Assembly (NCBI RefSeq): GCF_022829605.1
Contig: NZ_JAKSYD010000227.1
Coordinates: forward strand, 1 to 42,751
DNA from: Methylobacterium sp. E-065
GTDB taxonomy: Bacteria > Pseudomonadota > Alphaproteobacteria > Rhizobiales > Beijerinckiaceae
Direction: 5' to 3'
DNA length: 42,751 nt
A program made the position numbers and the translations under genes. The notes below the pieces were generated by a model. The model was given only the letters and a program-made list of their open reading frames with translations. It did not search any database and had not been told where the DNA came from. Below are positions 1 to 10,499 of this stretch, piece after piece (the first letter of the stretch is position 1; every line of letters starts with the position of its first letter).

Positions 1-402
1 GATGCGGGTTCCGGGGGTGCGTGCACCCCGCCCGAGACCGCTAACGGGGAGTCGCAGGATCGGGACGTCGGAGACACCGCGACGAGAAAGACGGCACCGG
101 CCGGGGGCGATGCCCGGTCGATGCCGCGGGCGCCGCGGGGATCGGATCCCGCGCGTTACTTGGCCGACACCTGGGTCCCCGCGGCGTCCCGCGTCCCGCG
201 TGTTGTCACTCTTGGGCCATGCCCCCGGCGCCGAAAGGCGGGCGGGGACGATGACGCATGTTTGGCGCCACGCAATTTGGCATCAGAGCCTTGCGGCTTC
301 GAGCGACCCAGAATTGAGATCAGGGCTGGCTCGTCGCTCAGCTCGGCATGGGGAGGAGAACGCGTTGCGGCCGAAAACACGGGACCAGAGACGCCGTAGG
401 AA
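1..402. other. gene-free region downstream of pckA
   Basis: I see no convincing gene here. All reading frames that cross it are arginine/proline-rich products of high GC content and run on into the antisense of pckA. A short palindromic element, GGGGTGC / GCACCCC at 14-29, is the only structure that stands out. It has almost no loop and no T-run, so I do not call it a terminator. A gene starting to the left of the window could have its regulatory DNA here. Confidence 0.4.
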
Positions 403-423
403 GGGCGGCCGCTCGGGCCGCCC
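403..423 (-). terminator. probable terminator of pckA
   Basis: A perfect 8-bp stem, GGGCGGCC (403-410) and GGCCGCCC (416-423) with a 5-base loop, lies 10 bases beyond the pckA stop codon. There is no T-run after the stem on the minus strand, so termination strength is uncertain. Confidence 0.55.
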
Positions 424-433
424 CCATTGCCAA

Positions 434-2053
<1,620 letters not shown>

Positions 2054-2465
2054 GAGCGTATCTCCCGGGCCCCTGTTCGACCGTCGACGCGACTGTGCCG
2101 GACGCGATCCGCGTCCGGGATTGCCCGGGGGACGTCCGTGCGGTCGTACAGGTCCGCCGCACGCAGGTTCACCGCTCCCCGGCCGCTTCCCCTTCCACTG
2201 AGTAGACGGCGAAGCTTCGCTGTCATTATGGGCTTCGCGGGAAGCCCGCAATGTGGACAAACAGGTTAGACCACAGTTGCGCCTGCAGGAACCCGTGTCT
2301 GTAAGCAGTCACCCGCATCGGCCGATCACACGACACGGGCGGACCGGCATCGGAATACCCATATCTCCATGATGCACTGGGTCGCGCTTGCATGCCGACC
2401 GGCGACGGGTATGCCCGTCGCGGACAGCGCCCCCGTCCACGCCCCAGACTCTCTCCAGAGGCACG
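2054..2465. promoter_or_regulatory. divergent pckA/recR control region
   Basis: This 412-base region separates the divergent pckA and recR starts and holds no gene. It contains a perfect 7-bp hairpin, GGGCTTC (2230-2236) / GAAGCCC (2241-2247), followed by an interrupted inverted repeat, TGTGG (2252-2256) / CCACA (2271-2275). Read on the minus strand, the latter includes GGTCTAACC, which loosely resembles a GntR-type half-palindromic operator. No clear promoter boxes were found. The placement about 180-220 bases upstream of the pckA start is compatible with an operator, but this is inference. Confidence 0.35.
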
Positions 2466-3071
2466 ATGCCCCAAGCCGTCGCCGGCCCCGAGATCGAACG
2501 CCTGATCCAGCTTCTCGCCCGCATGCCCGGGCTGGGCCCGCGCTCGGCCCGGCGGGCCGCCCTGCAGCTCATCAAGCGGCGCGACACGCTGCTGGGCCCT
2601 CTCGCGGACGCGATGCGGGTCGCGGTCGAGCGCATCGTCGTCTGCACGAGCTGCGGTAACGTCGACACCTCCGAGCCCTGCACGATCTGCCGTGATATCG
2701 AGCGCGATCCCACGACCCTGGTGGTGGTGGAGGATGTCTCCGACCTCTGGGCGCTGGAGCGCTCCGGGGCCGTGAAGGCGCGCTACCACGTCCTCGGCGG
2801 CGTGCTCTCGGCGCTCGACGGCGTGCGGCCGGAGCACCTGAACCTCGCCTCCCTGGTGGAGCGCGTGGCCGAACCCGTGGTCACGGAGGTGATCCTGGCG
2901 CTCAACGCCACCGTCGATGGGCAGACCACGGCCCATTACGTCACGGAATCGATCCGCCACTGCGACGTGAAGGTGACGCGCCTCGCCCATGGCGTGCCGG
3001 TCGGCGGGGAGCTCGATTACCTCGACGAGGGTACGCTGACGGCGGCGATCCGGAGCCGGACCGTATTCTGA
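2466..3071 (+). CDS. recR: recombination mediator RecR
   Basis: RecR works with RecF and RecO to load RecA onto gapped DNA. The 201-aa product has the family layout: an N-terminal helix-hairpin-helix region (RMPGLGPRSARR), a four-cysteine zinc finger (CTSCG and CTIC, residues about 57-72), and a Toprim domain including VVEDVSDLWALE. The ATG at 2466 is preceded by AGAGG at a short spacing; the open frame upstream to 2388 is not family-like. The common partners dnaX and ybaB are not immediately upstream; instead recR leads a same-strand run with def, fmt and truA. Confidence 0.96.
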   Translation: MPQAVAGPEIERLIQLLARMPGLGPRSARRAALQLIKRRDTLLGPLADAMRVAVERIVVCTSCGNVDTSEPCTICRDIERDPTTLVVVEDVSDLWALERSGAVKARYHVLGGVLSALDGVRPEHLNLASLVERVAEPVVTEVILALNATVDGQTTAHYVTESIRHCDVKVTRLAHGVPVGGELDYLDEGTLTAAIRSRTVF

Positions 3072-3161
3072 GGCCGCACGCTATTTGACCGGTCTCGACC
3101 CGCATCCTATTCGACAAAAAAGCCCGGATCCGACCCGGCGCTGTCCCTGCCGGTTGCCGCC

Positions 3162-3677
3162 ATGACCATCCGCCCGCTCGTCATCCTCCCCGATCCCGTC
3201 CTGCGCCGCATTTCCGATCCGGTCGGCCCGATCACCGGCGAGATCCGGACCCTCGTGGCCGACATGTTCGAGACCATGTACGACGCCCCCGGCGTCGGCC
3301 TCGCGGCGATCCAGGTCGGCGTGGCGAAGCGCGTCGTGACCATCGACACCTCGAAGGAGGAGGGCGTGCGCAAGCCGCAGGTCTTCATCGATCCCGAGAT
3401 CGTCTGGTCGTCGGAGGAGAAGCGGGTCTACGACGAGGGTTGCCTGTCGATCCCCGAATATTACGGCGAGGTCGAGCGGCCGGACCGGGTCCGCGTGAAG
3501 TTCCGCGACCTCGACGGCAAAGAGCAGGAGATCGCGGCCGACGGGCTGCTCGCCACCTGCCTCCAGCACGAGATCGACCATCTGAACGGCGTGCTGTTCA
3601 TCGACCACCTGTCGAAGCTGAAGCGGGACCGCGTGCTCAAGAAATTCACCAAGGCGGCCAAGCGCGACGCGGCCTGA
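3162..3677 (+). CDS. def: peptide deformylase
   Basis: Removes the N-formyl group from nascent proteins, using a metal ion. All three signature motifs are present in the 171-aa product: GVGLAAIQ (motif 1), EGCLS (motif 2, metal-binding Cys), and QHEIDHLNG (motif 3, HExxH). Length is typical. The gene lies 7 bases upstream of fmt, whose product adds the formyl group that Def later removes, and the two are almost certainly cotranscribed. Confidence 0.97.
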   Translation: MTIRPLVILPDPVLRRISDPVGPITGEIRTLVADMFETMYDAPGVGLAAIQVGVAKRVVTIDTSKEEGVRKPQVFIDPEIVWSSEEKRVYDEGCLSIPEYYGEVERPDRVRVKFRDLDGKEQEIAADGLLATCLQHEIDHLNGVLFIDHLSKLKRDRVLKKFTKAAKRDAA

Positions 3678-3684
3678 GCCGGCC

Positions 3685-4614
3685 ATGCGCATCGTATTCA
3701 TGGGCACCCCGGACTTCGCGGTGCCGACTCTGGCCAAGCTCGCGCAGGACGGCCACGCCATCGCCGCCGTCTATACCCGCGCCCCCGCCAAGGCAGGCCG
3801 CGGCATGAGCCTGCGCCCCTCGCCGGTCCACACGCTGGCCGAACAGCTTGGCGTGCCGGTTCTGACTCCCGCCACCCTGCGCACGCCGGAGGCCGCGGAG
3901 ACATTCGCCGCGCATCGGGCCGATGTCGCCGTGGTGGTGGCCTACGGGATGCTGCTGCCGCAGGTGATCCTCGACGCGCCGCGGCACGGCTGCCTGAACC
4001 TGCACGGCTCGCTCCTGCCGCGCTGGCGCGGGGCGGCGCCGATCCAGCGCGCAGTGATGGCCGGGGATGCCGAGAGCGGTGTCGGCGTGATGCGCATGGA
4101 AGCCGGGCTCGATACCGGGCCGGTCGCGCTGGAGGCGCGGGTACCGATCACACCCGGCATGACTGCCGGTGCACTGCACGACGCGCTGATGCCGATCGGT
4201 GCCGACCTGATGGCCCGCGCCCTCGGCCTCTTGGATCAGGGCACGCTCAGCTTCACGCCACAACCCGACGAGGGCATCGTCTACGCCCACAAGATCACCA
4301 ACGATGAGGCACGGATCGACTGGTCGCGGACAGCCGCGGAGGTTGCCAATCACATCAACGGCCTGTCGCCCTTCCCCGGCGCCTTCTTCGAGGTCGATCT
4401 AGGTAAGGGCCCGGAGCGGGTGAAGGTTTTGCGCGCATTGGTCAGTGACGGCTCGGGCGCAGTGGGGACGCTGCTGGACGCCGAGGGAGCCGTCGCCTGC
4501 GGGACGGGCGCAGTGCGTCTGACGGAGTTGCGCCGGGCCGGCAAGGGTGGAAGCGCGAGCGGAGCCGAATTCGTCCGCGGCGCCCGGCTGACGCCCGGCG
4601 CCCGCCTCAGCTGA
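3685..4614 (+). CDS. fmt: methionyl-tRNA formyltransferase
   Basis: Transfers a formyl group from 10-formyl-THF to Met-tRNA(fMet) for translation initiation. The 309-aa product opens with a Rossmann-like MRIVFMGTPDFA and carries the conserved active-site stretch LHGSLLPRWRGAAPIQ around residues 108-125. The C-terminal OB-like tRNA-binding domain follows the segment with ITNDEARIDW. Its stop overlaps the truA start by one base (TGATG at 4612-4616), so translational coupling is likely. Confidence 0.97.
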   Translation: MRIVFMGTPDFAVPTLAKLAQDGHAIAAVYTRAPAKAGRGMSLRPSPVHTLAEQLGVPVLTPATLRTPEAAETFAAHRADVAVVVAYGMLLPQVILDAPRHGCLNLHGSLLPRWRGAAPIQRAVMAGDAESGVGVMRMEAGLDTGPVALEARVPITPGMTAGALHDALMPIGADLMARALGLLDQGTLSFTPQPDEGIVYAHKITNDEARIDWSRTAAEVANHINGLSPFPGAFFEVDLGKGPERVKVLRALVSDGSGAVGTLLDAEGAVACGTGAVRLTELRRAGKGGSASGAEFVRGARLTPGARLS

Positions 4615-5369
4615 TGCCCCGCTACAAGCTCGTCATCGAGTACGATGGCGGCCCGTTCTGCGGGTGGCAGCGGCAGGCCGATGAACCCACGGTGCAGGCG
4701 GCCATCGAGGCCGCCGTACTCCGCTTCTCGGGCGAAAATGTCCGGCTGACCTGCGCCGGGCGGACCGATGCCGGCGTTCACGCGATCCATCAGGTTGCCC
4801 ATCTCGACCTCGCCAAGGCGTGGCGGACCGACACCGTGCGCGACGCCGTCAACGCGCATCTCCGGCCGCAGCCGGTCGCCGTGCTCTCGGCCGAGATCGT
4901 GCCGGACAGCTTCGACGCTCGGCACTCAGCGATCCGGCGCCACTACCGCTACCGGATCCTCAACCGGCGCAGCCCGGCAGCACTGACGCGAGATCGGGTC
5001 TGGCAGGTGCCATGGCCTCTGGACGCAGATCTGATGCACGCGGCGGCTCAGCGCCTCGTCGGCCACCACGACTTCTCGGCCTTCCGGGCCGCCGAATGCC
5101 AGGCCAAGAGCCCGATGCGCACACTGGAGCAACTCGACGTTGCCCGTGTGCCGATGGCGTTGCATGACGAGATCGTGGTGGCGACCTCGGCACGCTCGTT
5201 CCTGCACCATCAGGTGCGCGCGATAGTCGGCACGTTGATGCTCGCCGGCTGTGGACGGCTCTCGGCCGACGCGGTCGCCGACATCCTGGCGACCGGCGAC
5301 AAGCGCCGGTGCGGGCCCCTGGCGCCGGCCGCGGGGCTGACGTTCGTGGGGGTGGACTACTCAGTCTGA
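4614..5369 (+). CDS. truA: tRNA pseudouridine(38-40) synthase TruA
   Basis: Converts uridines 38-40 in the anticodon stem-loop of many tRNAs to pseudouridine. The 251-aa product begins with the typical YKLVIEYDGGPFCGWQ, has the catalytic aspartate in CAGRTDAGVHA near residue 52, and later RSFLHHQVRAIVG, a conserved TruA element. It closes the recR-def-fmt-truA run. A large palindrome begins 2 bases after its stop and may mark the transcript end. Confidence 0.96.
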   Translation: MPRYKLVIEYDGGPFCGWQRQADEPTVQAAIEAAVLRFSGENVRLTCAGRTDAGVHAIHQVAHLDLAKAWRTDTVRDAVNAHLRPQPVAVLSAEIVPDSFDARHSAIRRHYRYRILNRRSPAALTRDRVWQVPWPLDADLMHAAAQRLVGHHDFSAFRAAECQAKSPMRTLEQLDVARVPMALHDEIVVATSARSFLHHQVRAIVGTLMLAGCGRLSADAVADILATGDKRRCGPLAPAAGLTFVGVDYSV

Positions 5370-5370
5370 A

Positions 5371-5403
5371 GCCTATTTGATAACTTCAAGTTGATAAATA
5401 GGC
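5371..5403. repeat. 33-base palindrome after truA
   Basis: GCCTATTT (5371-5378) pairs with AAATAGGC (5396-5403), and an inner AACTT / AAGTT (5382-5386 / 5388-5392) nests inside it, leaving only GAT/GAT and one central base unpaired. It is AT-rich, unlike the neighbouring genes. It could be a truA transcript-end hairpin, a protein-binding operator, or a boundary of the inserted DNA to its right. Confidence 0.6.
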
Positions 5404-5443
5404 GGACCGACCGACCCTAGCGCGGTTTATTGGGAGCCGCACA

Positions 5444-6719
5444 GTGATCGGAGCTTCGACGAGCTGGGATAATTTGATTTGGCTGTTGGTTACGCTAGGC
5501 CTGATCCTACCGCCCGTTTTATTTATTTTTGTTAGAAATACTGTGAAAATCCAAAGACAAGGTGTAGTCATGGATCTAGCTAAAGTATTTAATATTCAAT
5601 CGTCGATTGGCAATCGAAATCAAGAAGATTTTTTCCCATCGTCCGAATTCGTAAAATATAAATATTTTCTTGGATGATCTGGGCAGGAAGGTGGGTCAAG
5701 TCAGGAAGATTTCGCATGGTGAGCATGGACTGCCGGACTTCTTGCTCTGATGGTTATCTTCATCCTCTTCAGATTCATTGTTTCCCGCTATGTCAATCTC
5801 AGTCTACTTGCCTTTCAAGGCGGTTCGGGTTGCGCCCCAAAAGATATTGGGCGATGCTCAGATCCTCTGCTATCGGCCTGGGTCTGTGGCCTCCTCGCCG
5901 CGCTCGCAGGCGACTATGTCTTTATGATCCGCAATTTCTTTCGTGCAATCAATAATTTCGGTTTTGGACCGGCCTCTAACATATCAGCGACGAATAACCT
6001 GATCGCTGGTGCATTGTTGATCATTATCTTCGTGTTTGCGTTCGACTTCATGACAGATGCAACTCGGTCCAGCGCCGTCTTCGCGGGGGTGCTCATCACG
6101 CTCGGCTAAGCGGTCGGGCATTTTCCGGAGCGCCAATCGGATGGTGATGGACCGCAGCAAGCTGGCTCATTTCAAGCGCGACAACACAGAAATCTGTCGA
6201 AAGATCACGGCGACCCCCGTCGACATCATCGACGGTATTGATAGCGATATCCGCGACCGTCTCGCCGACCACCATATCCGCTCAACCCAAAACTTAGCCA
6301 CTGCAAATCCACTGATGTCGTTTGTGGAGACACCTTACGGCGCCTATCAGATCATGGAGTGGGTCGCGCAGGCGCAGCTCTGCTGCTCGGTTGGGCCAGA
6401 TAAATTGATCCGACTCTGACAGCCCGGTATTCGAACCCTGTTCGATCTTGAGCGTGCTGCCCTGAACGAAATTTGGAGAAGCACGGATCTTCTGATGGCT
6501 ATCTGTGCAATACTTTTGCCCGACAGGCGCTTAAACTCTGATGGCTCAGAACACGGTGGCATCACGGAAGCGCTCGTGATTGCCACGATCCAAGTCAAGC
6601 TGGACGATCCGCATGTGCATCGCCTCCGGCAGATCTATATGAAGGTGGGAGAGCGCCTGGGAGACACGAACCGGCGGTTTTCAGGGACACCGAAGGCGGC
6701 CTCGAACGGAACCGCGTAG
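5444..6719 (+). pseudogene. decayed multi-spanning membrane protein gene
   Basis: Several open pieces join into one ancestral protein. From a GTG at 5444 one frame encodes a membrane helix (LIWLLVTLGLILPPVLFIF) and continues past TGA at 5675-5677 and TGA at 5720-5722 into further hydrophobic segments (TAGLLALMVIFILFRF, then AGALLIIIFVFAFDFM). It meets TAA at 6107-6109. A frameshift between about 6125 and 6145 moves the rest into another frame, starting MVMDRSKLAHFKR and running through GIDSDIRDRLADHHIRS and NLATANP. That frame crosses TGA at 6417-6419 (likely from CGA) and ends at 6719. The soluble tail has no family I can name. Codon use is more AT-rich than in the neighbours, suggesting transferred DNA. 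Four stops plus a frameshift make a functional gene very unlikely. Confidence 0.75.
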
Positions 6720-6721
6720 AC

Positions 6722-7921
6722 TTACCGTGATCGATCCGGCAGTTCGGCTCCTCGAAAATAAGCATCCAGCACCCGCTCGTAGATCGCCGTGAGGCGTTCC
6801 AGATCGGCGACGGACACGCACTCGTCGGTCTGGTGCATAGTCTCTCCCACGAGGCCGAACTCGATCACCGGGCAGGCATCCTTGATGAAGCGGGCATCCG
6901 AGGTGCCGCCCGTGGTCGACAGGATCGGCGTCAGGCCGGTCTCCGCCTGGATCGCCGCGGAGACCCGATTCACGAACGTGTCCGGCTGCGTCAGGAAGGC
7001 GGGCGCGTTCGACGGCTGGAGATCGAGGGTGAAGCGCACCGCGTTCCCGGCCGCCTGCTCCAGCCGCTGGCGGATCTCGGCGCCCAGGCTCTCGGCCGTC
7101 CAGTCGTCATTAAAGCGGACGTTGAACGTCGCCCGGGCGGTCGCCGGGATCACGTTGGTGGCAGGGTTGCCGACATCGATCGTCGTGAATTCGAGGTTCG
7201 AGGCGTCGAAATGCGCCGTGCCCCGGTCGAGCGGCTCCGCAATCAGCGCCGAGGCGAGGCGCAGGAGTCCCGGGATCGGGTTCTCGGCCTTGTGCGGATA
7301 GGCGACATGGCCCTGTCGGCCGAGCACCGTGAGCTTGCCGGTGAGCGAGCCCCGGCGGCCGATCTTGATCATCTCGCCCAGCCGGCCCGGATTGGTCGGT
7401 TCGCCGAGCACGCAATGATCGAAGCGCTCCCCCCGGGCGCGCGCCCAATCGAGCAGCTTGACGGTGCCGTTGACCGCCGGCCCCTCCTCGTCGCCGGTGA
7501 TCAGAAAGGCGATGGACCCCGAGAGGTCGGCGCTTCGGCGTCCCAGGAAGGCCAGGGTCGCGGCAAGCATGCATGCAATGCCGCCCTTCATATCGGCGGC
7601 ACCGCGGCCGTATAGCATCCCGTTGGCCACCGCGCCGTCGAAGGGGGCGTGCCGCCAGGCCCCCTCCCCCTCCGGCACGACATCGGTGTGGCCCGCGAAG
7701 ACCAGGCAGGGGCCACGTGTCCCGATGCGCGCGAACAGGTTCGGCGTTTCGGGATAGCCGGGTTCGGCAAAGACAGGCCGCTCGATGATGAACCCCGCCG
7801 GCCGGAGCGCATCCGCGACCACATCGAGGGCGCCGCGATCCTCCGGGGTGACGGAGGGGCAGCGGATCAGGGCCTGCGCGAGGCGCAAAGCGGGGTGCGG
7901 GGCATCGTGCTCAGCCGGCAT
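6722..7921 (-). CDS. dapE: succinyl-diaminopimelate desuccinylase
   Basis: Zinc-dependent M20-family hydrolase that releases succinate from N-succinyl-LL-diaminopimelate in lysine and peptidoglycan precursor synthesis. Metal-site and catalytic motifs are visible in the 399-aa product: GHTDVVPEG near residue 77, YGRGAADMKGG with the bridging aspartate, GDEEGPA with the catalytic/metal glutamates, and a C-terminal MHQTDE histidine. The ATG at 7921 has GAGG about 8 bases upstream; the frame extends further but the extension is not family-like. It converges on the decayed gene, ending 2 bases from it. At 399 aa it is slightly longer than the roughly 375-385 aa usual for DapE because of a short N-terminal tail. 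Confidence 0.95.
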   Translation of the reverse strand: MPAEHDAPHPALRLAQALIRCPSVTPEDRGALDVVADALRPAGFIIERPVFAEPGYPETPNLFARIGTRGPCLVFAGHTDVVPEGEGAWRHAPFDGAVANGMLYGRGAADMKGGIACMLAATLAFLGRRSADLSGSIAFLITGDEEGPAVNGTVKLLDWARARGERFDHCVLGEPTNPGRLGEMIKIGRRGSLTGKLTVLGRQGHVAYPHKAENPIPGLLRLASALIAEPLDRGTAHFDASNLEFTTIDVGNPATNVIPATARATFNVRFNDDWTAESLGAEIRQRLEQAAGNAVRFTLDLQPSNAPAFLTQPDTFVNRVSAAIQAETGLTPILSTTGGTSDARFIKDACPVIEFGLVGETMHQTDECVSVADLERLTAIYERVLDAYFRGAELPDRSR

Positions 7922-7937
7922 GGAGCATCCTCGGCGG

Positions 7938-7985
7938 AAAAAAAGCGCCCTCGCGGCCCGCTTACCCCGAAGCGGGCCGCGAGGG
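7938..7985 (-). terminator. Rho-independent terminator of the debranching enzyme gene
   Basis: A perfect 16-bp stem (7948-7963 with 7970-7985, 6-base loop) lies 9 bases after the stop at 7995. On the minus strand it is followed within three bases by seven T residues (7938-7944). It separates the glucosidase gene from dapE, so dapE must have its own promoter or depend on read-through. Confidence 0.92.
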
Positions 7986-7994
7986 GGAGTCCCG

Positions 7995-10352
7995 CTACTT
8001 GGTGACCACCACCTGCACGTCGCCGTGGCGGCGCTGGACCGAGACAGTGACATCGTCGTCGTAACGCTGGAACCGGATATCGAGGTGCGAGCCGCCGAGC
8101 CGGACGTTGTAGAGCGTCACGCCGTCGAGGAAGCCCGGCAGGATCGGGTTCTTCAACCGGACGCTGTTGCCGGCGTGGTCGAGTTCGAGCCCGAGGCACG
8201 CGGCGAGGAACGCGAAAGGCGCCGCCGCCGCCCAAGCCTGCGGGCTGCAGGCCACGGGGTACGAGACCGGCCCGCGCTGCTTGCGCCGCATAAAGCCGCA
8301 GAACAGCTCCGGCAGCCGCTTCTGGTCCTGGTAGAGCGAGGTGTCGAACATCCCCTGGAAGATGCGCGCCGCCTCGTGCTTGCGGTCGTAGCGAGCCAGA
8401 CCCATGGCGATGAGCGCGTTGTCGTGCGGCCAGATCGAGCCGTTGTGGTACGACATCGGGTTGTAGCGCGCCTCGCCCTTGGCGATGGTGCGCACGCCCC
8501 AGCCGTTGAACCCGTCCTTGCCCAGCAGGGTCTCGGCGACCCGCTCGGCACGCTCCGGCTTGGCGATCCCCGTGAACAGGGCGTGGCCGGCATTGGACGA
8601 GCGCACGGCACATTGCTTTTTCTCACCGTCGAGGGCGAGCGCGTAGGTGCCAATCTCCTCATTCCAGAATGCAGCGTCGAATTTTTCGCGCAGGATCGTG
8701 GCCTGCTGGGTCAGGCGCTCGGCCAGCGGATCGTGCCCGAGCAGCGCCGCGAGCTTCGCCATGCCGTGCTTGGCGGCGTAGACGTAGCCCTGCACCTCAC
8801 AGAGCGCGATCGGCCCCTTGGCGAGCTGACCGTCCGTATGGAAGATCGAATCATGGCTGTCCTTCCAGCCCTGATTCTCCAGACCCTTGTCGGTGTCGCG
8901 GGCGTATTCGACGAAGCCGTCGCCGTCCCGGTCGCCGTATTGGTCCATCCAATTGAGGGCGAGTTCCAGCGCCGGCCAGATCGCCCGGACGGTCTCAAGA
9001 TCGCCCGTGACGGCGTAGTATTCCCAGGCCAGCATCACGAAGAGCGGCGTGCCGTCGATCGTGCCGTAATAGTGCCGGAACGGCACCTCGCCGAGCATCG
9101 CCATCTCGCCGCGGCGGGTCTCGTGCAGGACCTTGCCCGGCTGTGCATCGGCCGCCGGATCGACCGCCTTGGCCTGGGTCGAGGCGAGGTAGCGCAGCAC
9201 CCCCCGGGCGAATTTCGGGTCGATCCACAGCGCCATCATCGCCGTGATGATGCCGTCGCGGCCGAACACCGTGGAGTACCAGGGGATGCCCGCGAAGGGG
9301 TAGATCCCCTCCGGCGTGCGGCTCGCCAGCATGTAGAGGTCGGCCGTCGCCCGACACAGCCCTTCGTTGAACTGGTCGTTCGACGAGATGATCGTGGTGA
9401 TGCCCGCCGTCAGCGTCCGCAGGTCGCGGCGCGAATCCCGGTAGGCGCGGGCGAAGATCATCCCCTCGCCGAGATCCTTCGGCTCCCGCCGGGCGCCGCC
9501 GGCATTGGCCGCGAGCGTCAGCTTGGCGGCCGCGTCCTCGCCGACCATCGTGTCGGTCGGCGGCTTCGTGAAGGCCCGGTGCGCCTCGAAGGTCACGCGG
9601 ATGAACAGCGAGACCTTGCCCTCCGGGGGCAGCGACACGTCGAAGGCGACGCGGCCGGGCTCGATCAGGTCCGGTTTCGGGCCGAAATGCAGGGCGGTGG
9701 TCCGCACGATCTCGTCCAGGCCGACATAGCGGAACTGGACCTCCCGGTCGCTCGCCACCAGCACGCCGCGCTTGCCGCGCTCCTTGCGGTCGGTTCCGCG
9801 CACCTCGAACAGGTCCCGGAAATCCGCGTCGAACGTCACGGCGATCCGCAGGCGGCGGTGCTTCGAATCGAAGGAGCGCAGGCCGATCCGGTCGTAGCAG
9901 GCGCCGCGGAACAGGAACTTGGTGCGCTCGATCGCGATCGTCTCGCGGGGGATCGAGGTCTCGTCGTGGGCGTCGAGTCGGATATCGGGCGTCGTCATGT
10001 CGACGCTGAGCGCGCCGTTATCGTCCTGCATCACCGAGGAGAGCATCAGCGGGCGCTGGCCCTCGACCGTCACCTCCAGGCGCGACAGGTAGCGCGTGTC
10101 CTGGAAATACAGGCCCTCGGGTCCCGGCTGAACACCGATGTCGCCGTACGAATCCAGAACCCCGAACGCTTCACCGAACTTCAGCGAGCGGAGCGGCCGC
10201 TCCACCAGGGAGGTCTGCGCCTCGATGTGGTAGGGCGGCAGCACGTCGTCCGCGTCCTGGAAACCGTGCGCCAAACCTGTGCCGGCGGGCGCATTCCGGG
10301 TCGTCGCCCCGTGACTCAAAGCCTCTTGGGCCGCTGCCGTGTTGTCCGCCAT
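7995..10352 (-). CDS. amylo-alpha-1,6-glucosidase / glycogen debranching-type protein
   Basis: The 785-aa product has an N-terminal beta-rich glycogen-debranching domain (about residues 40-240, including GLYFQDTRYLSRLEV) and a C-terminal (alpha/alpha)6 glucosidase domain (about 310-700). The latter holds GIPWYSTVFGRDG, DGFVEYARD, QGWKDSHDSI and SYHNGSIWPHDN, where acidic residues would act in hydrolysis. Proteins of this type are predicted to trim alpha-1,6-linked or related glucans; the true substrate in alphaproteobacteria is not settled. I placed the start at ATG 10352 because GGAG lies 9 bases upstream; ATG 10361 is an alternative that abuts the same GGAG. A GT4 glycosyltransferase gene precedes it on the same strand, suggesting a shared glycan pathway. 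Confidence 0.88.
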   Translation of the reverse strand: MADNTAAAQEALSHGATTRNAPAGTGLAHGFQDADDVLPPYHIEAQTSLVERPLRSLKFGEAFGVLDSYGDIGVQPGPEGLYFQDTRYLSRLEVTVEGQRPLMLSSVMQDDNGALSVDMTTPDIRLDAHDETSIPRETIAIERTKFLFRGACYDRIGLRSFDSKHRRLRIAVTFDADFRDLFEVRGTDRKERGKRGVLVASDREVQFRYVGLDEIVRTTALHFGPKPDLIEPGRVAFDVSLPPEGKVSLFIRVTFEAHRAFTKPPTDTMVGEDAAAKLTLAANAGGARREPKDLGEGMIFARAYRDSRRDLRTLTAGITTIISSNDQFNEGLCRATADLYMLASRTPEGIYPFAGIPWYSTVFGRDGIITAMMALWIDPKFARGVLRYLASTQAKAVDPAADAQPGKVLHETRRGEMAMLGEVPFRHYYGTIDGTPLFVMLAWEYYAVTGDLETVRAIWPALELALNWMDQYGDRDGDGFVEYARDTDKGLENQGWKDSHDSIFHTDGQLAKGPIALCEVQGYVYAAKHGMAKLAALLGHDPLAERLTQQATILREKFDAAFWNEEIGTYALALDGEKKQCAVRSSNAGHALFTGIAKPERAERVAETLLGKDGFNGWGVRTIAKGEARYNPMSYHNGSIWPHDNALIAMGLARYDRKHEAARIFQGMFDTSLYQDQKRLPELFCGFMRRKQRGPVSYPVACSPQAWAAAAPFAFLAACLGLELDHAGNSVRLKNPILPGFLDGVTLYNVRLGGSHLDIRFQRYDDDVTVSVQRRHGDVQVVVTK

Positions 10353-10390
10353 GCAGGGCATCTCCGGGTGCTGTGAGGGTACGAATCGAG

Positions 10391-10424
10391 AGGGCCGCCG
10401 CATCGATACTGATGCCGCGGCCCT
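10391..10424 (-). terminator. hairpin between glycosyltransferase and debranching genes
   Basis: A 14-bp stem with one mismatch (10391-10404 with 10411-10424, loop of 6) lies between the two genes. On the minus strand it is followed by TCTCGATTCG, so there is no real T-run. It may attenuate or stabilise the upstream transcript rather than fully terminate it. Confidence 0.5.
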
Positions 10425-10499
10425 TGTTCACCTGATGGATGAGTCGCCTTTAAGACGTTCGGCCGATTCAGGCCCGTCTTGCAAGCCCAGTGCCGAAGA

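Noticed and set aside
5675..5722. Recoding of in-frame TGA stops (for example selenocysteine) in the 5444-6719 region
   Set aside because: There are also a TAA and a frameshift, no stem-loop of the SECIS type was seen, and codons near the stops look randomly substituted; decay is simpler.
5444..6109. Treating the two hydrophobic open frames (5444-5677 and 5750-6109) as separate small genes
   Set aside because: They are in one frame and join smoothly into one membrane protein; neither has a good independent start signal, except the GTG at 5444.
7785..10376. An 863-codon open frame antisense to the debranching enzyme gene
   Set aside because: Composition is the reverse-strand echo of the real gene; no motifs, and the opposite strand has catalytic domains, a start signal and a perfect terminator.
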